Shown: positions 4,954-18,115, counted from the stretch's first letter. The stretch: DNA of 64,000 nt from JADJVL01 sp046331545 (GCA_046331545.1 JAXLQR010000002.1:2728001-2792000); one strand, 5' to 3'. Numbers and translations: made by a program. The notes: generated from the letters alone by a model not told the origin.

Positions 4954-5619
4954 ATGGCCGATCCCATGAACCCTGGACGCTGGAAGCTCGTGATCGTGAT
5001 GTCCGTCATCGGCATGGTGGGGGCCGGCGTGGCCGCCAAGCTGGTGCTGGGCTGGAAGGCCGCCGCGGCCATGACCTTCGCGGAGCTCGCCGCGGTGCTC
5101 GTCTACTGGGCCATGACGAAGGACCCGATCATCCCCAAGCTGCTGGTCTTCGGCCTGCTGGTGGGCTTCGGCGAACTCGCCTCGGACGCCTACTCCGTCG
5201 TCGTCAAGGGCACCCTCGTCTATCCGGCCGGCGAGCCCATGATCTGGGCCAGCCCCTTCTACATGCCCGTGAGCTGGCTGGCCATCATGGTGCAGGGCGG
5301 CTTCATGGCCTGGGCCTTCCGCCAGCGCTTCGGCGTCGTGAAGGCGGTGCTCATCCTCGTCCTGGTGGGCGGCAGCTACGTTCCCCTCTACGAGTACCTC
5401 GCCCGCAACGCCAACTTCTGGTACTACCAGAACTGCCGCATGCTGCTGGGCCACACGCCCTACTACGTGATCCTCGCCGAGGCCCTGCTCTGCGGCGCGC
5501 TGCCCTTCCTGATGAAGGACCTGCCGGGCCTCACGTGGGGGAAGGTCGTGCTCTTCGCGGTCCTCGAGAGCGCGGTGATCCTCGGCGCCTCGGTGCTGGC
5601 CTTCGCCCTGGTGGGATGA
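4954..5619 (+). CDS. integral membrane protein, unrecognised family
   Basis: A 221-residue protein with about six or seven hydrophobic segments, for example LVIVMSVIGMVGAGVAA, LAAVLVYWAM, LLVFGLLVGFGELA, VLILVLVGGSYVPL and VVLFAVLESAVIL. A conserved-looking stretch, NFWYYQNCRMLLGHTPYY, lies between helices. I do not recognise the family. ATG 4954 is chosen because GGAG precedes it at a good distance and an upstream extension would be non-hydrophobic and unsupported. It is downstream of the HNH gene on the same strand but with a 98-bp gap, so co-transcription is uncertain. Confidence 0.7.
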   Translation: MADPMNPGRWKLVIVMSVIGMVGAGVAAKLVLGWKAAAAMTFAELAAVLVYWAMTKDPIIPKLLVFGLLVGFGELASDAYSVVVKGTLVYPAGEPMIWASPFYMPVSWLAIMVQGGFMAWAFRQRFGVVKAVLILVLVGGSYVPLYEYLARNANFWYYQNCRMLLGHTPYYVILAEALLCGALPFLMKDLPGLTWGKVVLFAVLESAVILGASVLAFALVG

Positions 5620-5640
5620 CCCGTCCCGTCCCCGGCCGCC

Positions 5641-6018
5641 TCAGGCCATGAAGCCCCGGATGGAGCCGCACACCGAGCGGAGCTGGTCGCCGTCCATGCG
5701 CCCGAGGATGTTGCGGATGACGGTGCCCATGACCTGCTGGGCGCCGGAGAGTCCGAGTTTCGCCGACTGGCGCGTCACGAATCCCGCCCCGGCCACCTCC
5801 AGGGGCTCCAGGAAGTAGGCGTCCAGGCCTCGCTCCATCAGGGCCACGACGACCTCCGCCAGGGCCTCGCGGTGCGCCTCGGGCTCCTCCGCCCCTTCCA
5901 CGGCCTTCAGCGCCGCGAGGGTCCGCTTGTGCAGCGCGTCGGGTAGCTCGAAGCGGAGGGCGGGCGGGGCGGCGCGCCGGGTCGGGGTCGCGGGTTTCGG
6001 CTTGGGAGGGGTCGGCAT
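5641..6018 (-). CDS. small helical protein, unknown function
   Basis: A 125-residue reading frame with a Pro/Lys-rich basic N-terminus and a helical remainder (ALKAVEGAEEPEAHREALAE, LGLSGAQQVMGTVIRNILG). No membrane span or known motif was recognised. The ATG at 6018 is preferred. A GTG at 6075 would extend it into the stop region of the upstream gene and has no better ribosome site. It lies downstream of the YgaP-like membrane gene on the same strand and may be co-transcribed. Confidence 0.6.
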   Translation of the reverse strand: MPTPPKPKPATPTRRAAPPALRFELPDALHKRTLAALKAVEGAEEPEAHREALAEVVVALMERGLDAYFLEPLEVAGAGFVTRQSAKLGLSGAQQVMGTVIRNILGRMDGDQLRSVCGSIRGFMA

Positions 6019-6056
6019 GGCTCGGCGTCGCGTCCCGGGAAGGCTCCCTCCCCGGG

Positions 6057-6260
6057 TCAGCCCTTCCTCGGACACGTGGAGATGCCCAGCAGCGTGTACA
6101 GCGGGCAGAGGCCCGTGGCGCCGGTGAGGACCGGGATCACGCCGAGCCAGCCCCAGGGGGTCTTCGGCCCCACGAAGACGAGGCTGAGGGCGCCCAGGCC
6201 GACCAGCACGCGGAGCACGCGCTCGAGGGGATGTTCGGTGACTTGCAGGAAATCCTTCAT
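6057..6260 (-). CDS. YgaP-like (DUF2892) small membrane protein
   Basis: A 67-residue protein that matches the DUF2892 pattern: an N-terminal LERVLRVLVGLGALS segment, a WGWLGVIPVLTGATG helix and the terminal CPLYTLLGIST box. Members are two-helix inner-membrane modules, sometimes fused to rhodanese domains. The role here is unknown. The length is typical for the stand-alone form. Confidence 0.85.
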   Translation of the reverse strand: MKDFLQVTEHPLERVLRVLVGLGALSLVFVGPKTPWGWLGVIPVLTGATGLCPLYTLLGISTCPRKG

Positions 6261-6333
6261 GGGGTCATCCCGGCGGCCAGGACCTGCGCCAGCCCCAGCC
6301 TACGCCCAGGAACGCCCGGCGGTGCCCGGATTC

Positions 6334-6963
6334 TCAGCGCGGCAGCGCCGCGAGGACCGGCCTGAGGTCGAAGGCCATCAGCTTCTGCTCGACCTCGGCC
6401 CCGTGCCGGGACACCCACGGCCCGAGGTCCGGCTTCGCGGGCTTGCCGTAGGCGCGACGGGAATAGATCACCGCCGCGCCCTGGCCGTCCACCAGGACGA
6501 AGCGGGCGGCGGTGAACTCCAGCACCGAGGGGCCGCCGAGGAAAGCCGCGATGAAGTGCTCGGCGGGCTTCGCCGCCGTGCGCGGCGTGGAGTTCGTGCG
6601 CAGGATCCGCCCCTGCGCGCCCTTGTAGGCGCCCAGGGTGCGGTTCGCCTGGCCCGCCAGGGCCTCGCCGTCCTTCACCGCCGGGTAGCGCCACACCGTC
6701 ACCATCTCGGTCCATGCCTGCAGGTCCTCCTGGCCCGCCGGCGTGAACTCGAACTGGCCGTCCTTCGACCAGCGGAGGTGGAAGGTGGTGCCCTGGAAGG
6801 CGAGGGTCGCGGGCTTGGGGGTGGGTGACTTGGGTGCCTGCGCCGGACTCCAGGGGCTTGCGCAGCTGAGGATGCACAGGGCAGACGACCGAAGACGCAG
6901 CAAGAAACCTCCTGGGACACGGGGCAGGGACGATCGGGGGATCGGGGAAATCATACGACCCAT
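6334..6963 (-). CDS. secreted protein of unknown function
   Basis: About 209 residues with an N-terminal signal-like segment (FLLRLRSSALCILSCAS) followed by a Pro/Lys linker and a globular region with FHLRWSKDGQFEFTPAGQ and FVLVDGQGAAVIYSRR. The ILSC stretch could be a lipoprotein cleavage site. The family is not recognised. The start is uncertain: ATG at 6963 or 6954 gives a signal peptide right at the N-terminus, while longer extensions would bury it. It is divergent from the LemA gene at 7129. Confidence 0.6.
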   Translation of the reverse strand: MGRMISPIPRSSLPRVPGGFLLRLRSSALCILSCASPWSPAQAPKSPTPKPATLAFQGTTFHLRWSKDGQFEFTPAGQEDLQAWTEMVTVWRYPAVKDGEALAGQANRTLGAYKGAQGRILRTNSTPRTAAKPAEHFIAAFLGGPSVLEFTAARFVLVDGQGAAVIYSRRAYGKPAKPDLGPWVSRHGAEVEQKLMAFDLRPVLAALPR

Positions 6964-7128
6964 GGAGGACGTGCGTCTGGATGGACAGGAAGCGTGGGGC
7001 TGGGAATACCGATCGGAAAGGAACAAAAATCGGATATGGCAGCCGCCGGATTGAGACGATGGGTTCAACCACGTCGGGGTTTCTGGCTTGATGGAGCAGG
7101 TCCCGCGGACATGGAAGGGAGGCATTCG

Positions 7129-7740
7129 ATGGGAAAGAAGTTCCTGCTCGGCTGCGGAGCAGCGATCCTGTTGGTCGCCGTGATCCTGGCGCTCAGCATC
7201 ATGGGCGGCTACAACAGCCTGGTTCGGCTCGACCAGGCGACCCAATCCCAGTGGGCCCAGGTGGAGAACGCCTACCAGCGCCGTGCCGACCTCGTTCCCA
7301 ACCTGGTTGAGACGGTGAAAGGGGCAGCGGCCTTCGAGCAGGAGACTCTCCAGGCCGTGACCGAGGCCAGGGCCAGTGTCGGGCAGGTCAGCGCCGGAGC
7401 GGTGAAGGCCCTGGCCAACGACCCCGAGGGTCTGGCGAAATTCCAGAAGGCCCAGGATGGGCTCTCCTCAGCGCTCTCCCGCCTCATGGTGGTGGTCGAG
7501 CGGTATCCCGACTTGAAGGCCACGGCCTCCTTCCGGGACCTTCAGGCCCAGCTCGAAGGCACCGAGAACCGGATCACGGTGGAGCGCATGCGGTTCAATG
7601 AAGCCGCAAGAGCATTCAACACCAAGCGCGATTCGTTCCCGACGGTCCTGATCGCGGGTTTCTTCGGCGACCGGTTCCGCTCGAAGCCGTATTTCAAGGC
7701 ATCCGAGGGTTCGGCTCAGCCTCCCAAGGTGAAGTTCTAG
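7129..7740 (+). CDS. lemA: LemA family protein
   Basis: LemA proteins have one N-terminal membrane helix and a helical domain facing the periplasm or exterior, and their biochemical role is unclear. The 203-residue product shows the hydrophobic LLVAVILALSIMGGYN anchor, then the typical VENAYQRRADLVPNLVETVK box, a VTEARASVGQ helix and the C-terminal ENRITVERMRFNEAARAFN box and RDSFPTVLIA. ATG 7129 follows GGGAGG. It is four bases upstream of a TPM-domain gene, the usual LemA partner, and the three genes 7129-8976 form one operon. Confidence 0.92.
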   Translation: MGKKFLLGCGAAILLVAVILALSIMGGYNSLVRLDQATQSQWAQVENAYQRRADLVPNLVETVKGAAAFEQETLQAVTEARASVGQVSAGAVKALANDPEGLAKFQKAQDGLSSALSRLMVVVERYPDLKATASFRDLQAQLEGTENRITVERMRFNEAARAFNTKRDSFPTVLIAGFFGDRFRSKPYFKASEGSAQPPKVKF

Positions 7741-7744
7741 GTCC

Positions 7745-8530
7745 ATGCGTCTGCTGTTCAGAGTCGTTCTTGGGCTGTTCCTGGGCCTCAGATTGCTGTC
7801 TGCGGCTGGACCCGGAATGGAGCCCGCGCCTTCGCGCTGGGCGACGGACCACGCCGGGTTCATCCGGGAGGAGACGCGAGCGAAGCTGGACGGCGAGTTG
7901 GAGGCCTACGAACGCGCCACAGGGCACCAAGTCATCCTCTGGATCGGTGAAAGCCTTGACGGCGATTCCCTCGAGGACTTTGCGGCCCGCGCGATGAAGG
8001 CCTGGGGGATCGGGCGGAAGGATCTTCACGATGGCGTCGTCCTGTTCGTGTTCGCACGCGACCGGAAGCTGCGCATCGAGGTTGGGTACGGACTCGAGGA
8101 GAAGCTCCCGGACGCGACGGCGAATCGGATCATCCAGGAACGCATGGTCCCGGCGTTGAAAGCCGGCGATGCGGATGGCGCGGTTACCCTCGGCATCCAC
8201 GCCATCCTTGATGCCATGGGTGGAGGCCCGGGGAAGGCGAACGCCACCGTAGTGGATGACTTTCCCGTTTGGGGCATCGTGCTTCTGGCGGTGGTGATTC
8301 CCCTGGCCCTCATCCTCCTGCTCCTCCTGGCGAACAAAGCGAATTCCAGTGGCAAAGGTGGGACCCATTGGGGAGGTGGGGGCCCTTGGGATGGTGGGTC
8401 CTCCTCCGGGTGGGGCGGCTGGGGATCCGGTGGAGGGGGCAGTTCGGGCGGGGGTGCCTTCTTCGGAGGCGGGGGGTTTTCTGGGGGCGGAGGTTTTTCC
8501 GGGGGCGGTGGCGCCTCAGGTTCCTGGTAG
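7745..8530 (+). CDS. TPM domain membrane protein with Gly-rich tail
   Basis: A 261-residue protein: signal peptide to about residue 20, a TPM domain (about 30-160, with HQVILWIGESLDGDSLEDFA, DGVVLFVFARDRKLRIEVGYGLE and LPDATANRII), a membrane helix near 180-202 and a C-terminal tail built of Gly/Ser repeats ending in GGASGSW. This is the YgcG-type architecture found next to LemA. TPM domains occur in thylakoid Psb32 and have been linked to phosphatase activity or membrane protein maintenance, and the role in this organism is unknown. Confidence 0.9.
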   Translation: MRLLFRVVLGLFLGLRLLSAAGPGMEPAPSRWATDHAGFIREETRAKLDGELEAYERATGHQVILWIGESLDGDSLEDFAARAMKAWGIGRKDLHDGVVLFVFARDRKLRIEVGYGLEEKLPDATANRIIQERMVPALKAGDADGAVTLGIHAILDAMGGGPGKANATVVDDFPVWGIVLLAVVIPLALILLLLLANKANSSGKGGTHWGGGGPWDGGSSSGWGGWGSGGGGSSGGGAFFGGGGFSGGGGFSGGGGASGSW

Positions 8531-8538
8531 GAGGCGGG

Positions 8539-8976
8539 ATGCCCACCATGCGGAGGCTCCTGAAACTCATCGATGCGGACCGCGTCCGGTCTTCCATCGT
8601 CCAGGCCGAGCAGGGCACCCGTGGCGAGATCCGCGTGAGCCTTTCACGATACTTCCTGGGGGACCTGGACACGGCAGCCCGAAGGACCTTCGCCCGCCTC
8701 GAAATGACCCGCACGAGTGACCGGAATGGCGTCCTGATCTTCGTGGTGCCTTCTCGCCGCCGGGTCCGCGTGCTCGGGGACCAGGGGATCCACCACCTCG
8801 TCGGCCAATCTTTTTGGGATGCGGTAGCCCTGGAGATCTCTGAGCACTTCCAGGCCGGCCGATTCACCGAAGGACTCGAGGCGGGCGTGAGGACCATCGG
8901 CGCTGCGCTGGCGGCCCATTTCCCAGCCCAGGGCGCCAATCCCAATGAACTGGCCGACGAGGTGGACCTGGGTTGA
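8539..8976 (+). CDS. second TPM domain protein, soluble
   Basis: A 145-residue protein without signal peptide or membrane span. The segments VQAEQGTRGEIRVSLSRYFL, NGVLIFVVPSRRRVRVLGD and HFQAGRFTEGLEAGVRTIG match the TPM fold seen in the preceding gene, in a shorter cytoplasmic form. ATG 8539 follows GGAGG nine bases after the upstream stop. LemA, a secreted TPM protein and a short TPM protein in a row is a recurring bacterial arrangement. Confidence 0.85.
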   Translation: MPTMRRLLKLIDADRVRSSIVQAEQGTRGEIRVSLSRYFLGDLDTAARRTFARLEMTRTSDRNGVLIFVVPSRRRVRVLGDQGIHHLVGQSFWDAVALEISEHFQAGRFTEGLEAGVRTIGAALAAHFPAQGANPNELADEVDLG

Positions 8977-9009
8977 CGAGGCCCCTGGCCACCTTGCTCC
9001 GGTTCCCCG

Positions 9010-11282
<2,273 letters not shown>

Positions 11283-11286
<4 letters not shown>

Positions 11287-11600
11287 GCGTCCACCTCCAT
11301 CGTGCAGAGCAGGGGGAACTCCCGCTGCTCCGCCAGGGCCTTCACCTGGTGCAGCTTGGTCTCCGCCACGTCGAAGGGGTACACGCCCGCCACGCCCCGG
11401 CCCGCCTGGTGCACCGCGAGCATGATGCGCACCGCCTCGGCCTCCGGCTTGCGGAAGATGGTCCGCAGCACCATCACCACGAAGTCCTGGGTGGTGTAGT
11501 CGTCGTTGTGGAGGACCACCCTCCACAGGGGCGGGGCCTTCAGCTCCACCCGCTCCTGGGTCTCGACGCCCTCCTGGCGCTGGGTCCGTGGCGTGGCCAT
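11283..11600 (-). CDS. clpS: ClpS adaptor protein
   Basis: ClpS delivers N-degron proteins to ClpAP. The 105-residue product contains the hallmark HNDDYTTQDFVV segment, with the acidic pocket residues that bind the substrate N-terminus, then the VMVLRTIF helix and the VHQAGRGVAGVYPFDVAETK box. ATG 11600. Its stop overlaps the clpA start by four bases. Confidence 0.95.
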
Positions 11601-11680
11601 GGGGGGATTCTATCGCCCCGGGGAGGCGCCGGAGCCGTCCCGGGGCGCTAGGCTGGAGACTCCTCCCTCCTGGAACCCCC

Positions 11681-12852
11681 ATGCCCTGGCCGCGCCAGCC
11701 CCCCTGCCCGAGGCTTCTCCGCGCCGCGGCCTGCGGCCTCCTGGGCTGGGCCATCCTCGCTGCCCAGGGCCCCATCCGCGTGGGCTCGCGCTCCGCCACC
11801 CCGCCCTACGAGTACCTCGACGCGGAGGGCCGCCTGGACGGCTACTGCGTGGACCTCCTGCGGGCCTGCGCGGCGCGGCAGGGCCTGGCCCTGGACTTCC
11901 GCGCCGGGCCGAACCCGCAGCTCTGGGCGGCCATGGACCGCGGCGAGCTGGACATGCTGAGCGGCGCCATCTACTCCGAGGAGCGGGCCCGCGGCGTGGA
12001 CTTCTCCGTGCCCCTGGCCTACGTGCCCTACGTCCTGCTGGCCCGCCGGGACGCGAAGGGCCTGCGTTCCGAGGCGGACCTCGACGGGCGCGAGCTCCTC
12101 GTGGTGGCCCGCAGCGCCATGGAGGCCTACGCCCGGTCCCGGGGCCTGCGCCACCGCGCGGTGCCGGACTACGACGCGGCCTTCCGGGACCTGGCGGAGG
12201 GGCGCGGGGACGCGGTGCTGGCTCCGAAGTTCACCTGGCTGCACCTGGCCCGCAGTCCGGGGCTCGAGGGCCTGCAGGCGGTGCCCACGGAGCTCTACCC
12301 GGAGCGGGTCTGCTTCGCGGTGCGCAAGGGGCGCTCGGACCTGCTGGCGAGGCTCAACGAAGGGCTCTTCCAGCTCAAGAGCAGCGGCGAGCTGGACGCC
12401 CTCTACGACCGCCACCTGGGCCGCCTGGAGGATTCCCAGCTCCCCCTGCGCCGCGCGGCACGGCGCCTGGCGGGCTTCGCGCTGCCGGGCCTGCTCCTCC
12501 TCGGCGTGGCCCTCCTGGCGGGCTGGAGCTTCACCCTGCGCCGCCGGGTGAAGCGCCGCACCGCCGAGCTGGACGCGGAGCTGGCCCGCCGCATCCGCCT
12601 CGAGGGCGAGCTGGAGGGCACCATCCACCGCCTCGAGGGCGCCCTCCAGGAAGTCAGGCAGCTCTCCGGCCTCCTCCCCATCTGCGCGAACTGCAAGAAG
12701 ATCCGCGACGACGGCGGCGGCTGGCAGCCCCTGGAAGCCTTCATCAGCGCCAAGTCCGAAGCCACCTTCAGCCACGGGATCTGTCCGGAATGCAGCCAGG
12801 CGCTCTATCCGGACTTCCACGCGGGGGACGCGGGAGGCCGCGGGGCGGCAGG

Positions 12853-12856
<4 letters not shown>
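11681..12856 (+). CDS. periplasmic solute-binding (SBP_bac_3) sensor-like membrane protein
   Basis: A 391-residue protein with a signal peptide (to about 30), a family 3 solute-binding domain (IRVGSRSATPPYEYLDAEG, DLDGRELLVVARSAMEAYA, CFAVRKGRSDLLARLNEGL), one membrane helix (LPGLLLLGVALLAGWSFTL), a charged coiled coil and a C-terminal Cys box (LLPICANCKKIRDD ... HGICPECSQALYPD). The Cys box is often found at the end of two-component and diguanylate-type signalling proteins, but no kinase or GGDEF domain is present here. It likely senses an amino acid or similar ligand and signals through an unknown partner. Its stop overlaps the convergent aspartase stop. Confidence 0.85.
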
Positions 12857-14712
<1,856 letters not shown>

Positions 14713-14751
14713 GGGGTGCTCCTGGGTCGGGAAAGGGACGCGCGCCGGCCC

Positions 14752-14837
14752 TGGTGCCCCCACCCGGACTCGAACCGGGACGCCCTTGCGGGCAGCGGAT
14801 TTTAAGTCCGCGGCGTCTGCCATTCCGCCATGGGGGC
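14752..14837 (-). tRNA. tRNA-Leu(TAA)
   Basis: On the minus strand the acceptor GCCCCCA pairs with TGGGGGC, followed by A and encoded CCA. The anticodon stem GCGGA/TCCGC encloses CTTAAAA, giving TAA. A long variable arm (TGCCCGCAAGGGCGT) and T arm CCCGG-TTCGAGT-CCGGG are those of a class II leucine tRNA. It is fully canonical, in contrast to several members of the array at the window start. Confidence 0.92.
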
Positions 14838-14858
14838 TGGAAGCGCGCGGATTCGATT

Positions 14859-15575
14859 CTACAGCTTGAGCTTCTTGAAGACGCTTTCGGGGATGCTGCG
14901 GATCACGAGCAGGATCCAGCGCCAGAAGCCGGGCAGGTAGACGACGTCGCGGCCGTCCTCCAGGGCCTCGGCGATGGATTCGCCCAGGCGCTTCGGATCC
15001 GCGGCGAGGAAGACGCCGGGCCTCCCCCACGTCATCGCGGTGTCGGTGAAGCCGGGCTTCACGGTGAGCACGCGCACGCCGGCGGGATGGAGCCGGTTCC
15101 GCAGGCCCTGGAGCCAGAGGGCGAAGCCGCCCTTCGCCGAGCCGTAGACGAAATTGCTCTGGCGGCCCCGGTCCCCCGCCACCGAGGCGACGCCCACCAC
15201 GAAGCCCCGGCCCCGCGAAGCGAAGGCCGCCGCCAGGGGCGAGAGGGCCCGCACGGGGCCCGCGAAGTTCGCCTCCACCAGGCGCGCGGCCTCGCCGCCC
15301 TCGAGGGTCGCGGGGTCGTCGCCCATGTCCCCCACCACGCAGACCACGCCGTCGAGGACGTCGGGATCCACCTCCAGGGCCTCGCCGCCGAGGACGTCGA
15401 AGCGGCAGAGCCCCGCGTCCACGCCGTGGCGCAGGCGCAGGTCCCCGGCCACATGCTCCAGCTCCTCCGCGTCCCGGCCCGCGAGCACGAGACCGTGGCC
15501 GCGGCGCGCGAAGGCCTCGGCGCAGCCCCGCCCGACGGGGCTCGAGGCGCCCAGGATCAGCACGGCGCCCCTCAT
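14859..15575 (-). CDS. short-chain dehydrogenase, DprE2-like
   Basis: A 238-residue SDR: Rossmann motif ILGASSPVGRGCAEAF at the N-terminus, VASVAGDRG strand and the catalytic YGSAK motif, then KPGFTDTAM. The C-terminal YLPGFWRWILLVIRSIPE is the membrane-associating tail seen in DprE2, the reductase that completes epimerisation of polyprenyl-phosphoribose to arabinose with DprE1. The ATG overlaps the stop of the DprE1-like gene (ATGA), so the two are translationally coupled. The polyprenyl-phosphate substrate is inferred from the trio of genes, not shown. Confidence 0.8.
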   Translation of the reverse strand: MRGAVLILGASSPVGRGCAEAFARRGHGLVLAGRDAEELEHVAGDLRLRHGVDAGLCRFDVLGGEALEVDPDVLDGVVCVVGDMGDDPATLEGGEAARLVEANFAGPVRALSPLAAAFASRGRGFVVGVASVAGDRGRQSNFVYGSAKGGFALWLQGLRNRLHPAGVRVLTVKPGFTDTAMTWGRPGVFLAADPKRLGESIAEALEDGRDVVYLPGFWRWILLVIRSIPESVFKKLKL

Positions 15576-16927
15576 GCCCCCTCCGACAGCTTCAGCCGGC
15601 GCGAGAGGGAGGACTGGATGCGGCCCTCCGGATCCAGCCGCCGCTTCACCGCGAGCCATTCCCCGAAGCGGGGATACATCGCGCGGAAGGCTTCCGGGCC
15701 CAGGTGCGCGTCCTTGGCGAGGTACACCCGGCCGCCATCCGCGGCCACCCGCGTGTCCAGGCCGGCCAGGAGGCGCGCGGTGGCCTCGCCCCGCCAGGGC
15801 AGGTCCAGGGCCAGGGTGAAGCCCTCCATCGGGAAGGACAGGGGGCCCGGATCGCCGGGCCCGAAGCCCTTCAGCACCGCGAGGAAGGAGGCCTGGCCGC
15901 TGGCGGTGATCGATTCGAGGAGGGCCTTCAGGCCCTCGAAGGCCACGGCCTGGGGCAGCACGCACTGGTACTGCACGAACCCCGCCTTGCCGTACATCCG
16001 GTTCCAGTCCCGGATGGCGTCCAGCGGGTAGAAGAAGGGGTCGAAGCCGCTGAGGAAGGGCCGCGACTTCCGCGACTGGGTCCAGTGGTAGACCGCGTTG
16101 AAGAGGCCGATGGAGGCGCGGTTCAGGGCGAGGCCCGGGAGGTCGAAGGGCATGGGGAAGCGGGGCTCCGGGACGACGGCGGCATCCAGGCCTGGGGCGC
16201 CCAGCTCTCCCTTCGCCGCGTGGCGGCCGGCCATGAAGACGCCGCGGCCCAGCTTCGCGCCCTTCGAGAGGCAGTCGATCCAGGCCACCGTGTAGGGCTC
16301 GTCCACCGCGGGATCCGACAACAGCCTGAACAGCGCCTCGAGACCGGCGGCCCCCGCGTGGCGCACCACCATGGCGGGGCTCTCCACGGGCCGCAGCCGG
16401 ATCGCCGCCGCGCCGATGGCGCCGGTGAGGCCCATGCCGCCGAGGGTGGCGTGGAAGGCTTCCGCTTCCTCGGCGGGCGAACAGCGCAGGCGGCCCTCCC
16501 CGGGGGTGAACAGCTCGAGCCACGCGGCATGGCGGCCCAGGCTCCCGTGCACGTGGTGGTTCTTGCCGTGGACGTCCGCCGCCAGGGCTCCGCCGAGGGT
16601 GACGAACTTCGTCCCCGGGGTGACGGGGAGGAACCAGCCCCGGGGCAGGAAGGTGCGGAGGATGTCGTCGAAGCGGACGCCGCCCTCGGCCTCCAGCAGG
16701 CCCGTGGCCGGGTCGAAGGCCAGCATGCGGTCCAGCCGCGCGGTGGAGAGCACCAGGCCCTCCGCGTCGAAGGCCGCGTCCCCGTAGCTGCGTCCCAGGC
16801 CCCGGGCGAGGCAGGCGGCCTCCGGGCGTTCCAGGTCCCGGTAGCGCTCGGGCCGCAGGAGGCGCGCCTCCGAGACAGGGTGGCGTCCCCAGCCGGAGAG
16901 GCGCTCGGACTTCCAGGGCAGGGCCAT
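15572..16927 (-). CDS. FAD-linked oxidase, DprE1-like
   Basis: A 451-residue FAD-binding (PCMH-type) oxidase. It has GLGRSYGDAAF for FAD pyrophosphate binding, PVTPGTKFVTLGGALAADVH followed by GKNHHVHGSLG, and a C-terminal KDAHLGPEAFRAMYPRFGEW segment. The GKNHH box and overall order match DprE1, which oxidises the 2'-OH of decaprenyl-phosphoribose. Start ATG 16927 is directly upstream of the FAD domain, and longer in-frame extension would overlap the divergent UbiA-like gene. Together with the neighbours it suggests synthesis of a polyprenyl-phospho-pentose donor for a cell-surface polymer. Confidence 0.8.
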   Translation of the reverse strand: MALPWKSERLSGWGRHPVSEARLLRPERYRDLERPEAACLARGLGRSYGDAAFDAEGLVLSTARLDRMLAFDPATGLLEAEGGVRFDDILRTFLPRGWFLPVTPGTKFVTLGGALAADVHGKNHHVHGSLGRHAAWLELFTPGEGRLRCSPAEEAEAFHATLGGMGLTGAIGAAAIRLRPVESPAMVVRHAGAAGLEALFRLLSDPAVDEPYTVAWIDCLSKGAKLGRGVFMAGRHAAKGELGAPGLDAAVVPEPRFPMPFDLPGLALNRASIGLFNAVYHWTQSRKSRPFLSGFDPFFYPLDAIRDWNRMYGKAGFVQYQCVLPQAVAFEGLKALLESITASGQASFLAVLKGFGPGDPGPLSFPMEGFTLALDLPWRGEATARLLAGLDTRVAADGGRVYLAKDAHLGPEAFRAMYPRFGEWLAVKRRLDPEGRIQSSLSRRLKLSEGA

Positions 16928-17005
16928 AGCCCTAGCGTAGCGCTCCCCGGGCTCGCATCCGGAGCCCGACTCCTCGATACTGGTCCTTTCCCCGAGACGG
17001 AGCCC

Positions 17006-17839
17006 GTGACGACGCTGAAGAACCTGCTGCGCCTCCTGCGCCTCCAGCAGCACTACAAGGCCTTCATCGTCTGGCTGCCCGCCCTCTTCCACGGCCACGG
17101 GAGCCTCCTCTCCGAAGCGCGCCCCCTGGCCCTGGCCACCCTCACGTGGATGGTGACCGGCAGCCTGGTCTACGTGCTCAACGACCTGAAGGACGCCGCG
17201 GAGGACGCGGGCCGGGAGGACCGCCGCCACCGCCCGCTGGCCAGCGGGGAACTGGGCCGGGCCTGGGCCCTGGGCCTCGCCGTCCTCCTCTCGCTGGCCC
17301 TGGTGCTGCTGCTGCGGGTCCAGCCCTCCCGCCTGGGGCTCCTCGTGGGCGTCTACCTGGCCCTGAACTTCGGCTACGCCCTGGGGCTCAAGCGGCAGCT
17401 CGGGGTGCAGCAGGCCATCATCGCCGCGGGCTTCTGGCTGCGCCTGCAGAGCGGCGGCGCGCCCGTCGCCGCCATCCCCGTCACGCCCTGGGCCGCGCTG
17501 TTCACCCTGGGCCTCGCGTACTACCTGAACTGCCTCAAGGGCCTCCACGCCAAGACCGAGGACCATCACCGGCCCCACCGCTTCGCCATGGGCGTGGGCG
17601 CGGGGCTGGCGGGCTCCCTCACCCTCGCGGCCCTGGTGGCCATCTGCCTGAAGCGCGGCCTCGACGGCACCATGCGCCTCCCCGAGCTGCCGCCCCTCTT
17701 CTGCCTCGTGGGCCTCCACCGGGTGGCCGAGCGCTCCTTCGGCGACCGCGGGAAGCGCGAGCAGGCCCTCACCTTCGCCACGGACCCCATGAACATCATT
17801 TGCATGGCAGGGTTCCTCGTCACCTTCCTCCTCCCTTGA
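17006..17839 (+). CDS. UbiA family prenyltransferase, phosphoribosyl-polyprenol synthase-like
   Basis: A 277-residue integral membrane protein with about eight helices. NDLKDAAED (NDxxD) followed by DRRHRPLASGEL is the UbiA active-site loop binding the prenyl diphosphate or, in the DprE pathway, PRPP. A second loop has YYLNCLKGLHAKTED. The decaprenyl-phosphate phosphoribosyltransferase of mycobacteria belongs to this family, and the position opposite the DprE1/DprE2-like pair, 78 bp away, supports that assignment. GTG 17006 follows GGAG. A quinone or heme prenyltransferase is a less likely alternative. Confidence 0.8.
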   Translation: MTTLKNLLRLLRLQQHYKAFIVWLPALFHGHGSLLSEARPLALATLTWMVTGSLVYVLNDLKDAAEDAGREDRRHRPLASGELGRAWALGLAVLLSLALVLLLRVQPSRLGLLVGVYLALNFGYALGLKRQLGVQQAIIAAGFWLRLQSGGAPVAAIPVTPWAALFTLGLAYYLNCLKGLHAKTEDHHRPHRFAMGVGAGLAGSLTLAALVAICLKRGLDGTMRLPELPPLFCLVGLHRVAERSFGDRGKREQALTFATDPMNIICMAGFLVTFLLP

Positions 17840-18115
17840 TCGGTGCTCGTGCGCAATCCACCGCCGTGCCCAAGGGACCGGGTTCTGCCTCAGACTCCGG
17901 GTTCTTGACGCTGACCGGGTTGAGCCTCCGTGCCTGTCTTTTAGGACCGACCGGCGCCTCGCACCAGGCGGCCGAGACCCGGAGTCGAAGGTCCGATGCC
18001 TCGATGGAGAGGGTCAGGCTCGTCAGGACCCGAGAACACGCGGCCCTCCGCGGGCGACCTAGGGGAATCCCAGCTTAGGTTTTAGACTACCGAATTCATC
18101 ATCCGAGGTCCGTGC
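17840..18115 (+). other. intergenic region, nothing recognised
   Basis: 276 bases with mixed composition and no coding-like frame, tRNA or strong hairpin that I could find. It ends with a GAGG ribosome site before the fusion gene at 18116 and should contain that gene's promoter. Confidence 0.3.

Noticed and set aside
6073..6075. Alternative GTG start for the small helical protein at 5641.
   Set aside because: It overlaps the upstream gene's end and offers no better ribosome site than ATG 6018. It is left as a possibility only.
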